55,714 nucleotides of DNA from Cytophaga aurantiaca DSM 3654 (GTDB taxonomy: Bacteria > Bacteroidota > Bacteroidia > Cytophagales > Cytophagaceae): NCBI RefSeq assembly GCF_000379725.1, contig NZ_KB903638.1, positions 1 through 55,714 of the forward strand, written 5' to 3'. The position numbers and the translations under genes are program-made. Below the pieces are notes generated by a model, which was not told where the DNA came from, did not search any database, and worked only from the letters and a program-made list of their open reading frames with translations. Position 1 is the stretch's first letter. The number at the start of each line of letters is the position of its first letter. Of this stretch, positions 33,975-42,395 are shown in pieces.

Positions 33975-35363
33975 ATGGATAAATATTTTGACCTTATTGA
34001 CCAAACCTTTTACTTTCCTACCGAAGAGTTTAAGTTGGTCAACAATGAATTACATTTTAATGGATTTCCTTTAATGGATGTGATCAAAAAATTTGGAACA
34101 CCTTTAAAGTTAAGCTATTTACCAAAAATAAGTTCTCAGATACAAAAGGCGAAACACTTATTCAATCAGGCCATTATTGATAATAATTACAACGGTACCT
34201 ATACCTATTGCTATTGCACCAAATCTTCTCATTTCAGTTTTGTATTGGAAGAGGCATTGAAGAATGATATACATATTGAAACTTCATCTGCCTATGACAT
34301 TCCGATTGTTCGTATTCTGTTTGAAAAAAATAAAATAACGAAAGACACGAACATCATTTGCAATGGATTTAAACGTATTGAGTATACGGACTATATCTGT
34401 GGGTTAGTGAATGAAGGCTTTAACTGTACTCCGATCTTAGATAATTTTGAGGAAATTGAGGCATACGAAAAAGGCGTCAACACAACCTGTAATTTAGGAA
34501 TTCGTTTATCTACAGATGAAGAACCGAAGTTTGAATTTTATACTTCACGCCTGGGTGTCAGATACAATGACGTAGTTCAGTTTTACAAAGAGAAGATCGA
34601 ATCAAATCCGAAGTTCAAACTAAAAATGCTGCACTTCTTTATCAATACAGGTATTAAAGATACTACGTATTACTGGAGTGAATTAAGCCGCTTTGTACAT
34701 ATGTACTGTACATTGAAAAAAATAAATCCGGATCTGGATAGCATTGATATTGGCGGTGGCTGGCCAATAAAGACTTCTGTTCATTTTGAATACGATTATA
34801 AATACATGGCCGACCAGATCGTTAAAACAATCAAACGTGTATGTGAAGACGAAGGTGTACCAACACCAAATATCTTTACAGAGTTTGGAAGCTTTACGGT
34901 TGGCGAAAGCGGAGCTGCTGTATATTCTGTATTGGGCAGTAAATTGCAGAATGATAAAGAAGAATGGTATATGATCGATAGTTCCTTCATCACTACCCTT
35001 CCGGATGTTTGGGGCTTGAATCAAAAATATTTATTGCTTGCAGTAAACGGCTGGGACAAGCCATATAAAAAGGTAAAGCTTGGTGGTATTACCTGCGACA
35101 GTATGGATTACTACAATTCAGAAGCCCATCAAAACTTATTGTTTATGCCTGAACTGGATAACAAAGAGCCTCAATACATAGGCTTCTTCCATACAGGTGC
35201 ATACCAGGAATCGCTCGGCGGATATGGTGGCATACAGCATTGTTTGGTACCTGCACCGAAACACATCCTGATAAATAAAAATGCAGACGGTACTTTTACC
35301 TACGATTTATTTGCACCTGAGCAGACGAAAGAAAGCATGTTGAAAGTTCTAGGTTATAAGTAA
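33975..35363 (+). CDS. PLP-dependent decarboxylase, alanine-racemase fold (arginine decarboxylase-like)
   Basis: The 462-residue protein belongs to the fold-type III decarboxylases (arginine, ornithine and diaminopimelate decarboxylases). YCYCTKSSHFSFVLEEAL carries the PLP-binding Lys83, SIDIGGGWPI holds the phosphate-binding glycines, and EFGSFTVGES aligns with the conserved E-G loop. It is shorter than E. coli SpeA (no large inserted domain) and matches the compact Bacteroidota type usually labelled arginine decarboxylase, a step toward agmatine and spermidine. The substrate is an inference. I use the ATG at 33975 because the conserved sequence MDKYFDLIDQTFYFP begins there. Confidence 0.75.
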   Translation: MDKYFDLIDQTFYFPTEEFKLVNNELHFNGFPLMDVIKKFGTPLKLSYLPKISSQIQKAKHLFNQAIIDNNYNGTYTYCYCTKSSHFSFVLEEALKNDIHIETSSAYDIPIVRILFEKNKITKDTNIICNGFKRIEYTDYICGLVNEGFNCTPILDNFEEIEAYEKGVNTTCNLGIRLSTDEEPKFEFYTSRLGVRYNDVVQFYKEKIESNPKFKLKMLHFFINTGIKDTTYYWSELSRFVHMYCTLKKINPDLDSIDIGGGWPIKTSVHFEYDYKYMADQIVKTIKRVCEDEGVPTPNIFTEFGSFTVGESGAAVYSVLGSKLQNDKEEWYMIDSSFITTLPDVWGLNQKYLLLAVNGWDKPYKKVKLGGITCDSMDYYNSEAHQNLLFMPELDNKEPQYIGFFHTGAYQESLGGYGGIQHCLVPAPKHILINKNADGTFTYDLFAPEQTKESMLKVLGYK

Positions 35364-35407
35364 TAGATTTTAAGATGTACATATAGTAAACGAATATTTT
35401 AAATCAT

Positions 35408-35456
35408 ATTATAAGAAAAGCCTCTTGCTTAATTAGCGAGAGGCTTTTCTTATAAT
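35408..35456. terminator. Bidirectional terminator between convergent genes
   Basis: ATTATAAGAAAAGCCTCT (35408-35425) pairs with the matching arm ending at 35456, an 18-bp perfect stem with a 13-base loop. T-rich tracts lie inside both stem ends. It separates the decarboxylase (plus) from the HAD phosphatase (minus). Confidence 0.88.
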
Positions 35457-35483
35457 GAAACGATTCTTAAAACGTAAAACTTA

Positions 35484-36005
35484 TTACCTATTACTTTTCA
35501 AAATTAGCTCCGCTGCTTCAAACAACGAATCCACTTTATACTTAGCGCTTGTTTCTGTATTCGGAAATTCTTCAATTAAGATCGTTGGAATATTAAGATT
35601 GTTTGCTGGAATGATATCGCGCTCTCTGTCTCCCACCATCCACGAGTGTGCAAGATCGATATCGTATTTTGCAATTGCTTTTTCAAACATTAATGAACCT
35701 GGCTTACGGGATAAGGATTCAGAAGTTGATTGGTGGTATGGAGAATAAAAATATTCATCTATTAAATTGCCTGATTCTTTATCAAAATAACCGTGACATT
35801 TGTATACATCATCGTGCTGGTAAATACCTTTTGCAATGCCAGATTGGTTTGTAATGATGATCAATAAATATCCCGCATCTTTTAACATTTTTAATGCTGG
35901 TATAACACCATCTATGATCTTGAATTCTTCAACTTTATAGGTATAATTGACATTGTCCACGTTGATTACTCCATCGCGATCCAAAAACACACATTTATTT
36001 TTCAT
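35484..36005 (-). CDS. HAD-family phosphatase, GmhB-like but lacking the zinc cysteines
   Basis: The 173-residue protein has the HAD motifs: FLDRDGVIN (nucleophile Asp9, Asp11), IITNQSGIAKG, RKPGSLMFEKA and MVGDRERDI. Size and order match histidinol-phosphate / D-glycero-manno-heptose 1,7-bisphosphate phosphatases (GmhB). In GmhB a CxH...CxC loop binds zinc and selects the sugar bisphosphate; here that loop reads SPYHQSTSESLSRKPG, with the His but no cysteines. It may use another phosphorylated sugar. No heptose pathway genes are adjacent. It is divergent from hemG/hemY with 63 bases between the starts. Confidence 0.8.
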   Translation of the reverse strand: MKNKCVFLDRDGVINVDNVNYTYKVEEFKIIDGVIPALKMLKDAGYLLIIITNQSGIAKGIYQHDDVYKCHGYFDKESGNLIDEYFYSPYHQSTSESLSRKPGSLMFEKAIAKYDIDLAHSWMVGDRERDIIPANNLNIPTILIEEFPNTETSAKYKVDSLFEAAELILKSNR

Positions 36006-36068
36006 TTTTATGAGATTTTTACAAAAATACTGAAGATTTACTAATAATTTAGAGTTATCAAAGAGAAT

Positions 36069-37379
36069 ATGATCGTTATAATCGGAGCAGGTATATCTGG
36101 GTTGACACTCGCCTACGAATTGGAGAAAGCAAAGAAGCCTTATATACTTCTTGAATCTTCTTCTCGAACAGGTGGTTATATAAATTCAGTTAAAGTAAAT
36201 GAGTACTTATTGGAAGTCGGTCCAAATTCTATTTTGATTGATGCAGCTTTTGATGTTTTTTTAAATGAACTCAATCTTAGTTCTTCTATTGAAGATGCAG
36301 CTTTGGTTAATAAGAACAGATTCATTTATAAAAATGGTCGTGTACAGCAGGTCCCATCCGGACCGCTTTCATTTTTATTCTCTTCTTTCTTTTCTTTTCA
36401 AACTAAAAGAACAATTTTCAAAGAAATCTTTAACACCTCCAAGACTGTTGAAAATGAATCGGTATATGATTTTTTCACCCGTCGTTTTTCAAAAGAGTTT
36501 ACTCAATACACCATAGATCCTTTTGCAACTGGCGTCTATGCTGGTGATATTAAACAATTATTGATCGAAGAAACATTTCCGTCGTTGGTTGCATTGGAAA
36601 AAGAATATGGCAGCATCATTAAAGGTGTTTTCAAAAAAGGTTTTGGTTCGCGACGACGTACAGCCTCGCTTAAAGGTGGCCTTCAAACATTAACCAATAC
36701 ACTTGCAAGTCGGATTTCAAATCTTTCATTGCAAACAAAAGTCGTTTCCGTTTCAAAACATGAAGCTGGATTAAGCATTGCGATTCAAAAAAATGGAGCG
36801 AGCATTGAAAACATGATAGCTGATAAAGTTGTTTTTTGCGGCACCGCATTTAACGCAGCTGAATTATTGCAAGAACATTTTTCCGATAGCGCAGCTCAGT
36901 TAAACAAGGTTCGGTATGCTCCTATTAAAGCTGTATATGCAGCATTCAAAAGCAAAGATGTAGGTCATGCCATGCGTGGATTTGGTTGCTTATATCCTTC
37001 TGTTGAGTCTTCATTTCTTGCAGGTACGATATGGAACAGCAGTATTTTCAAAGAGCGTTGTCCGGAGGATGAAATACTTACCACTTCTTTTATAGGCGGA
37101 ATGTATCATCCGGAATACAGCAACTTGAATGAAGAAGAGATCAAAGAGCGAGCTGTAGCTCAGCTAAAAAAAGATCTGAGTATAACGGGTGATCCGACTT
37201 TTGTTTACATTGCCGGTTGGGAAAAAGCTATTCCTCAATACGATATACATTTAAAAGTGGCTCGAAAAGAGTTAAATACATTAGAGGAAAGTACTATTTA
37301 TTTCACTTCCAACTGGACAAATTCCATCTCTTTGGGTGAATGTATACAAAGTGCCCGTAATTTAGCGTTAAGCTTATAA
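36069..37379 (+). CDS. hemY: Protoporphyrinogen/coproporphyrinogen oxidase (HemY-type)
   Basis: This FAD flavoprotein oxidises protoporphyrinogen or coproporphyrinogen in the late heme pathway. The 436-residue protein starts with the dinucleotide-binding fold VIIGAGISGLTLAYELEKA, followed by SSSRTGGYINS and EVGPNSILI. It has DPFATGVYAGD in the middle, and the C-terminal FAD contact SNWTNSISLGECIQSARNLA, where G-[VI]-[SG] variants are normal. Which of the two substrates is used depends on the pathway of the organism and is not visible here. No other hem genes are near. The glycosyltransferase gene follows after 81 bases that contain a possible hairpin and promoter. Confidence 0.9.
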   Translation: MIVIIGAGISGLTLAYELEKAKKPYILLESSSRTGGYINSVKVNEYLLEVGPNSILIDAAFDVFLNELNLSSSIEDAALVNKNRFIYKNGRVQQVPSGPLSFLFSSFFSFQTKRTIFKEIFNTSKTVENESVYDFFTRRFSKEFTQYTIDPFATGVYAGDIKQLLIEETFPSLVALEKEYGSIIKGVFKKGFGSRRRTASLKGGLQTLTNTLASRISNLSLQTKVVSVSKHEAGLSIAIQKNGASIENMIADKVVFCGTAFNAAELLQEHFSDSAAQLNKVRYAPIKAVYAAFKSKDVGHAMRGFGCLYPSVESSFLAGTIWNSSIFKERCPEDEILTTSFIGGMYHPEYSNLNEEEIKERAVAQLKKDLSITGDPTFVYIAGWEKAIPQYDIHLKVARKELNTLEESTIYFTSNWTNSISLGECIQSARNLALSL

Positions 37380-37449
37380 GGAGCAGAAATTCACACTATC
37401 CTTCGGTGAAAATATAGTGTCATCTATTCTCCTTTCATAAAACAATCCT

Positions 37450-37457
37450 TAACTTTG
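37450..37457 (+). promoter_or_regulatory. Possible -7 promoter element directly before the glycosyltransferase
   Basis: TAACTTTG fits TAnnTTTG and ends 3 bases before the ATG at 37461. If used, the transcript would begin at or next to the start codon (leaderless). A stem pairing ACACTAT (37393-37399) with ATAGTGT (37414-37420), enclosed by AAGGAG/CTCCTT, lies just upstream. Confidence 0.3.
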
Positions 37458-37460
37458 AAC

Positions 37461-38195
37461 ATGAGTAAAAATCTCGTAATTGTTCCAACCTACAACGAAA
37501 TAGAAAACATTGGTTTGCTGATTGACAAAGTCATGACGCTGTCTGTACCGTTTGATATGCTGGTTATTGAAGATAACTCGCCGGATGGTACAGCAGAACT
37601 GGTAAAAACCTATGCATTAAAATTTCCAGAACGTATCTTCATGATACAGCGTCAAGGTAAGCTTGGTTTGGGTACGGCATACATTGCAGGATTTACTTAC
37701 GGCATCGAACACAAATATGATTACATGTTTGAAATGGATGCTGATTTTTCACACAATCCCGATGATTTAATCCGTTTGCATGCTGCCTGTGAAGAAGGTG
37801 CAGATGTGGCTATCGGCAGCCGTTATGTACATGGTGTTACGGTAATAAACTGGCCCATTGGTCGAGTATTGATGTCGTACTTCGCGACAAAATATGTACA
37901 ATTAATCACTGGTATGCCGGTAGAAGATGCAACAGCAGGATTCAAATGTTATAGCAGAAAAGTTCTTGAAACAATTCCATATAAGAGAGTAAAATTTGTA
38001 GGTTATGCATTTCAGATACAAATGAAATTTTTATGCTGGAAATACGGCTTCAAATTAAAAGAAGTTCCTATTATTTTTATGGATAGAACACGTGGTACAT
38101 CCAAAATGTCTATGAATATTTTCAGAGAAGCAATTTTTGGTGTGCTACTTATGAAGTTTAAAAGCCTTTTTCAAACATATCATCCAAAGGTTTAA
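37461..38195 (+). CDS. Polyprenol-phosphate mannosyltransferase (GT2, DPM1-like)
   Basis: The 244-residue protein is a GT2 glycosyltransferase resembling dolichol-phosphate mannose synthase. VIVPTYNEIENIGLLID is the nucleotide-binding start, VIEDNSPDGTAELVK follows, and FEMDADFSHNPDDL holds the DxD metal site. GSRYVHG, VEDATAGFKCYSRK and the end MDRTRGTSKMS are hallmark motifs of the DPM1 group. It probably makes polyprenyl-phosphate-mannose or a related lipid-linked sugar at the cytoplasmic face for protein or envelope glycosylation. It lacks C-terminal membrane helices. I start at the ATG at 37461; the frame is open to a TTG 6 bases earlier. The GyrI-like gene follows by 12 bases. Confidence 0.88.
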   Translation: MSKNLVIVPTYNEIENIGLLIDKVMTLSVPFDMLVIEDNSPDGTAELVKTYALKFPERIFMIQRQGKLGLGTAYIAGFTYGIEHKYDYMFEMDADFSHNPDDLIRLHAACEEGADVAIGSRYVHGVTVINWPIGRVLMSYFATKYVQLITGMPVEDATAGFKCYSRKVLETIPYKRVKFVGYAFQIQMKFLCWKYGFKLKEVPIIFMDRTRGTSKMSMNIFREAIFGVLLMKFKSLFQTYHPKV

Positions 38196-38207
38196 TACGA
38201 TTGACGT

Positions 38208-38693
38208 ATGTTTTCCAGAATAGAACTCTTCACTGAAAAAAAAATGCTGGGAAACAGCATTCAAATGTCTTTTGCAGAGAACAAGACTACAGAACTCTGG
38301 AAGAATTTCATGCCCAAAGTAAAGCAATTGAATCTGCCTGCAAATGCTAATTTATATTCAGTTGAACTTTATAGTGACATTACTTTTTTTAGCAACTTCA
38401 ATCCTGCTAAATCTTTTGTAAAGTGGGCTGCCGTTGAAGCAGATAAATTAAGCTATCCATCAAGCGATCTACAAACACTAATAATTCCAACGGGTTTATA
38501 TGCAGTATTTATTCATAAAGGTCCGGCTGTAGAGGGCTATAAAACCTATGAGTTTATTTTTAAGAACTGGTTGCCGCAATCAGATTATGTATTGGATGAT
38601 CGACCGCACTTTGCGTTGATGGGCGAGAAATATAAAAACAACGATCCCGATTCAGAAGAAGAGATCTGGATACCTGTAAAGGAGCGCATTTAG
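38208..38693 (+). CDS. GyrI-like small-molecule-binding domain protein
   Basis: The 161-residue protein resembles the AraC effector-binding / GyrI-like family. LWKNFMPKVKQLNL precedes NLYSVELYS in the first half, and TLIIPTGLYAVFIHKGPAVEGYKTYEFIFKNWLPQSDYVLDDRPHFALMGEKYKNNDPDSEEEIWIPV has the typical loop and Glu/Trp-containing C-terminal strand of the fold. It has no DNA-binding domain, so it would sense or sequester small molecules rather than regulate directly. It probably shares a transcript with the glycosyltransferase upstream. Confidence 0.8.
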   Translation: MFSRIELFTEKKMLGNSIQMSFAENKTTELWKNFMPKVKQLNLPANANLYSVELYSDITFFSNFNPAKSFVKWAAVEADKLSYPSSDLQTLIIPTGLYAVFIHKGPAVEGYKTYEFIFKNWLPQSDYVLDDRPHFALMGEKYKNNDPDSEEEIWIPVKERI

Positions 38694-38736
38694 TTTTTAA
38701 TGCTGACTCAACTATTCTTATCTAAATCAATTTAAT

Positions 38737-38807
38737 CCGTCACATAAATGTGACGGCAATGAAGCGCGGCAGAACATTATTAAATGTTCTGCCGCGCTTC
38801 ATTGCCG
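38737..38807. repeat. Two overlapping hairpins, including 25-bp perfect palindromic arms
   Basis: CCGTCACAT (38737-38745) pairs with ATGTGACGG (38748-38756). Sharing its last three bases, a second hairpin has perfect 25-base arms at 38754-38778 (starting CGGCAATGAAGCGCGGC) and 38783-38807 around a 4-base loop ATTA. The arms are much more GC-rich than the surroundings. No T-run follows on either strand. It may terminate transcription between the convergent genes, or be a REP-type element. Confidence 0.75.
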
Positions 38808-38892
38808 TTGTGCTTTAGCTAACGGTTTTAGATATTTATCCGCTTTGCTTAATGATTAACTAAATGAAATTTCAACTCAACGCAATAAAATC

Positions 38893-40110
38893 TTAATTGA
38901 ATTTTATTGCCTTTACTGGAGTTACTCTGGAAATAAATCTAACTGGAGCTCCAAGAATAACAGTAAAAGCTAACAGTGCTCCTATGTTTACCAACGCAAT
39001 TGCCAGCCACGGAAATTCAATTGGTACAGAGCTCATGAAATAATTTTCCGCATCCAACGGAATAATGCCTGTATAATATTGAATCGCACACAAGCCCAGT
39101 GCTACAGCATTTCCGGTAGCCATACCAATCAGAATAATTCGGAAACCATTCCAGAGAAAAATCCTACTTACTTCCTTATTTGTTGTTCCGAAAGCTTTCA
39201 GTAAGCCGATCATAGGTGTACGTTCCATAACCATTACAATAATGGTAGCAATGATCACAAAAGATGAAACGCCCATAATCAAGGCCAGAAATATAGACAC
39301 ATTCCGATTCAATAAATTGAGCCAATCAAATATCTGCAGATACTTATCTGTAATAAGTTGTATCTGCATATCATAATCCATTTGATGATACACCTCACTT
39401 GCAGTAGAATCCAATTGATTAAAATCGGATACATATATTTCCAATCCACCGATCTGTTTGGGAGACCAACCACTCAACACTCTGTTCAATTGAATGTCGC
39501 CAATGATAAATAATTCATCCAGTTCTTCTAAGCCAGTCTGATAAATTCCGGAAACAACTACTTTACGGTAACGCGGTGGGTTTTGTACAAAATATAACAG
39601 TAGACTATCTCCTGTCTTCAGTGTTAATTTACTTGCAATTTTATCACTGATAACGATCTGTTTGGAATAGGTACTGTCGTTAAATTTGATGAATGAGCCA
39701 TCAATAATATTTCCTTTGAAACGATTTATATCGAAGTCGCGGCCTACTCCTTTCAAAATTACTCCTTGAATTTCTGTGGAAGATTTTAGCAAACAAGGCT
39801 TATGCGATACACCTTGTACATGTTCTATTGTAGGTATCGCTTTTATAGAATCAAGGGTGTTCGGCTGAATGATAAAAGGAGATTCTTCATACGACTTATC
39901 AATATCGTATTTGGTCAAATGAATATGTGCGCCAAAACTGAAGATCTTCTCTCTGATGCTCGTTTTGAAGCCATCAAGGATACATAAAGAAGTTATCGAC
40001 AATAAAAAACCCAGAAAAATAATAACCACAGCAATCCTATGCACCAGGGATGAAAATGACTGCCGATCATTTTTTTGTATTCTTGACGATATAAAGTAAT
40101 AAAGATTCAA
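38893..40110 (-). CDS. LolC/LolE-like ABC transporter permease
   Basis: The 405-residue inner-membrane protein has the FtsX/LolC-E layout: one N-terminal helix (about 25-45, IAVVIIFLGFLLSITSL), a large periplasmic domain (about 46-270), then three C-terminal helices. The motif MVMERTPMIGLLKAFGTTNKEVSRIFLWNG is the conserved FtsX-domain signature. Such permeases, with a LolD-type ATPase, release lipoproteins from the inner membrane. The ATPase is not in this window, and a MacB-type or other role is possible. It is divergent from the NamZ-type gene, with about 49 bases between the starts. Confidence 0.85.
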   Translation of the reverse strand: MNLYYFISSRIQKNDRQSFSSLVHRIAVVIIFLGFLLSITSLCILDGFKTSIREKIFSFGAHIHLTKYDIDKSYEESPFIIQPNTLDSIKAIPTIEHVQGVSHKPCLLKSSTEIQGVILKGVGRDFDINRFKGNIIDGSFIKFNDSTYSKQIVISDKIASKLTLKTGDSLLLYFVQNPPRYRKVVVSGIYQTGLEELDELFIIGDIQLNRVLSGWSPKQIGGLEIYVSDFNQLDSTASEVYHQMDYDMQIQLITDKYLQIFDWLNLLNRNVSIFLALIMGVSSFVIIATIIVMVMERTPMIGLLKAFGTTNKEVSRIFLWNGFRIILIGMATGNAVALGLCAIQYYTGIIPLDAENYFMSSVPIEFPWLAIALVNIGALLAFTVILGAPVRFISRVTPVKAIKFN

Positions 40111-40117
40111 ATTTTAC

Positions 40118-40125
40118 TAATTTTG
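40118..40125 (+). promoter_or_regulatory. Predicted -7 promoter element of the NamZ-type gene
   Basis: TAATTTTG fits TAnnTTTG. Transcription would start near 40130-40132, so the in-frame ATG at 40130 would sit at the very 5' end, which supports the start at 40160. Confidence 0.45.
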
Positions 40126-40159
40126 AACTATGTTCATACATTCAAATATACAGATTTCT

Positions 40160-41404
40160 ATGCGTATAAAAGGATTCTTTGCGGGGATAATTATCGCTTT
40201 GCCGATTTACCTTATTTTTTCCTGTTCTTCTACTCCGCCTGCAAACGATACCAAAGCAATTACACGTTCAACTGCATCAACGGATTCTGTTGCTATTGTT
40301 CAGCCATTGAAGGTCGGTGCAGAACGTCTGGATCAGTACCTGGCCTTATTAAAGAATAAAAAAGTAGGCATGGTTGTAAATCACACTGCCATGGTTGGTA
40401 AAACACATTTGGTAGATACACTTATCTCTTTAGGTATTAATGTTCATAAAATTTATGCTCCGGAACATGGCTTTAGAGGAACAGCGGATGCTGGGGAACA
40501 TGTTGCATCGTATACCGATAAAAAAACAGGCATTGCTGTGGTATCATTATATGGCAGTAATAAAAAACCTTCACCGGAACAGTTAGCTGATGTAGACATT
40601 ATCATTTATGATATTCAGGATGTGGGCGCACGTTTTTTTACGTATATATCAACGATGTATCTGGTAATGGAAAGCTGTGCTGAAAACAACAAACCATTGT
40701 TGATATTAGACAGACCAAATCCAAATGGCGATTATGTAGACGGACCTGTTTTAGATATGAAACTGAAATCATTTATTGGGATGCTGCCCTTGCCAATTGT
40801 GCATGGCTTAACCGTAGGCGAACTTGCGCAAATGATCCAAGGTGAAAAATGGTTAAAGGATAGTTTAAAATGTAACTTTACGGTTATAGCTGTATTAAAT
40901 TACACACATAATACCGAGTATATTTTACCGATCAAACCATCTCCCAATATGCCGAACAATCAGGCCATTCGCTTGTATCCGTCTTTAGGTATTTTTGAAG
41001 GAACAAATGTGAGTGTTGGTCGTGGTACGTATTTTCCATTCCAGGTACTTGGTTCTCCTTTCACAACCGATACTACCTTTTCATTTACACCGGTTAGTAT
41101 TGACGGTATGTCTAAGGATCCGATGCACATGAATAAAAAATGCTATGGTTTTGATCTGCGAAATGTAGTTTATAAAAAGGAAGTAGATCTAAGCTATGTA
41201 ATTAAAATGTATGAACTCACTAGTGATAAAGCAGGTTACTTCGGAAAAAATAATTTCTTTGATAAACTCGCAGGAACAACAACATTAAAGCAACAGCTGA
41301 TTGAAAAAAAATCTGCTACTGAGATAAAACAAACATGGCAGAAAGATTTGGTGATCTATAAGGCTATGAGAAAAAAATATTTACTGTATACAGACTTTGA
41401 ATAA
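40160..41404 (+). CDS. Exo-N-acetylmuramidase-like lipoprotein (DUF1343/NamZ, GH171)
   Basis: The 414-residue protein has a lipoprotein signal (IYLIFSC, acylated Cys22). The DUF1343 domain that follows has VGMVVNHTAMVGKT, IYAPEHGFRGTADAGEHV, SLYGSNKKPSPEQL, IYDIQDVGARFFTYISTM, LDRPNPNGDYVDGPVLD and FEGTNVSVGRGTYFPFQVLGSPF. Characterised NamZ proteins of this family release N-acetylmuramic acid from the ends of peptidoglycan fragments. A cell-wall recycling role in the periplasm is therefore likely but inferred. I chose the ATG at 40160 because it leads directly to the signal peptide and follows the predicted promoter. Confidence 0.88.
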   Translation: MRIKGFFAGIIIALPIYLIFSCSSTPPANDTKAITRSTASTDSVAIVQPLKVGAERLDQYLALLKNKKVGMVVNHTAMVGKTHLVDTLISLGINVHKIYAPEHGFRGTADAGEHVASYTDKKTGIAVVSLYGSNKKPSPEQLADVDIIIYDIQDVGARFFTYISTMYLVMESCAENNKPLLILDRPNPNGDYVDGPVLDMKLKSFIGMLPLPIVHGLTVGELAQMIQGEKWLKDSLKCNFTVIAVLNYTHNTEYILPIKPSPNMPNNQAIRLYPSLGIFEGTNVSVGRGTYFPFQVLGSPFTTDTTFSFTPVSIDGMSKDPMHMNKKCYGFDLRNVVYKKEVDLSYVIKMYELTSDKAGYFGKNNFFDKLAGTTTLKQQLIEKKSATEIKQTWQKDLVIYKAMRKKYLLYTDFE

Positions 41405-41405
41405 A

Positions 41406-41483
41406 CTAGTGGTCAGTGATCAGTTGCGAGTGGACAGTATAATGTATTCCACTGACAACTGACCACTGTCTACTGACAACTAG
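41406..41483. repeat. Imperfect inverted repeat of CAGT/GGTCAGT units
   Basis: CTAGTGGTCAGT (41406-41417) and ACTGACAACTAG (41472-41483) pair with one mismatch, enclosing AGTGGA (41429-41434) and TCCACT (41448-41453). The words GTGGTCAG and CTGACCAC recur, also in the region after the glycogen synthase gene (about 28617-28710). It could terminate the NamZ-type gene or belong to a dispersed intergenic repeat. Confidence 0.5.
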
Positions 41484-41486
41484 AGT

Positions 41487-42395
41487 ATGAAATTAAGAAT
41501 TATATATATGGGTACACCCGACTTTGCTGTACCCAGTTTGGAAATATTAATCGAAAACGGATTTGATGTTGCGGCTGTTGTTACTGCTCCGGACAAGCCT
41601 TCCGGAAGAGGTTTGAAGATACAGTATTCGGCTGTAAAGGAAGCTGCGTTAAAATACAACATTCCCGTTTTGCAACCGGAGAAGTTGAAAGATGAAGCGT
41701 TTATTGCAGAGCTTAAATCTTATAACGCCAATCTGTTCATTGTTGTAGCATTCCGAATGCTGCCGGAAGTAATCTGGCAAATGCCTTCGATAGGCACCTT
41801 CAATTTACATGGTTCTCTCCTACCAAAATATCAAGGCGCAGCTCCAATCAATTGGGCAATCATTAATGGCGAAAAAGAAACAGGATGTACTACTTTCTTT
41901 TTGAAACATCAGATCGATACCGGTGATATTCTTTTACAGGATAAAACTCCTATTGAAGCAGAAGATACATTCGAAACCGTTTACAATAAACTAAAAATAT
42001 CAGGAGCTGATCTTGTATTGAAAACCGTACGTTTGATCGAATCTGAAAAATATACGTCTACACCGCAGCAAGGCACTCCGATTCATGCACCTAAGATTTA
42101 TAAAGAAACTGGAGCCATTGACTGGAATAATTCGTGTGTTGCAATCAATAATCTTATACGTGGATTAAATCCATTTCCTTCTGCCTGGTTTGTACATGCA
42201 GAGAAAACATATAAAGTATTTAAAGCTATTCCTGAGCTCAGTCAAACAAATGTTGCTGTCGGCACTATTCAATCCGACAACAAAACATTTATCAAAGTTG
42301 CCTGTGCTGATGGTTGGTTATTGTTACTTGAAATTCAGGCGGAAGGAAAAAAACGCATGTCTGTACAGGACTTTTTAAAAGGAAATAAAATATGA
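41487..42395 (+). CDS. fmt: Methionyl-tRNA formyltransferase
   Basis: The enzyme formylates initiator methionyl-tRNA using 10-formyltetrahydrofolate. The 302-residue protein has the family motifs: YMGTPDFAVPSLEIL, TAPDKPSGRG, the catalytic NLHGSLLPKYQGAAPINWA (Asn and His), QIDTGDIL (Asp), and a C-terminal OB-type domain (about 205-302) with INNLIRGLNPFPSAW. The stop codon overlaps the folA start (ATGA). Pairing with folA makes sense because both depend on the folate pool. Confidence 0.96.
   Translation: MKLRIIYMGTPDFAVPSLEILIENGFDVAAVVTAPDKPSGRGLKIQYSAVKEAALKYNIPVLQPEKLKDEAFIAELKSYNANLFIVVAFRMLPEVIWQMPSIGTFNLHGSLLPKYQGAAPINWAIINGEKETGCTTFFLKHQIDTGDILLQDKTPIEAEDTFETVYNKLKISGADLVLKTVRLIESEKYTSTPQQGTPIHAPKIYKETGAIDWNNSCVAINNLIRGLNPFPSAWFVHAEKTYKVFKAIPELSQTNVAVGTIQSDNKTFIKVACADGWLLLLEIQAEGKKRMSVQDFLKGNKI

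Noticed and set aside
34683-35024. Minus-strand frame of 113 residues inside the decarboxylase gene
   Set aside because: It is a shadow of a strongly conserved gene; no domain is visible.
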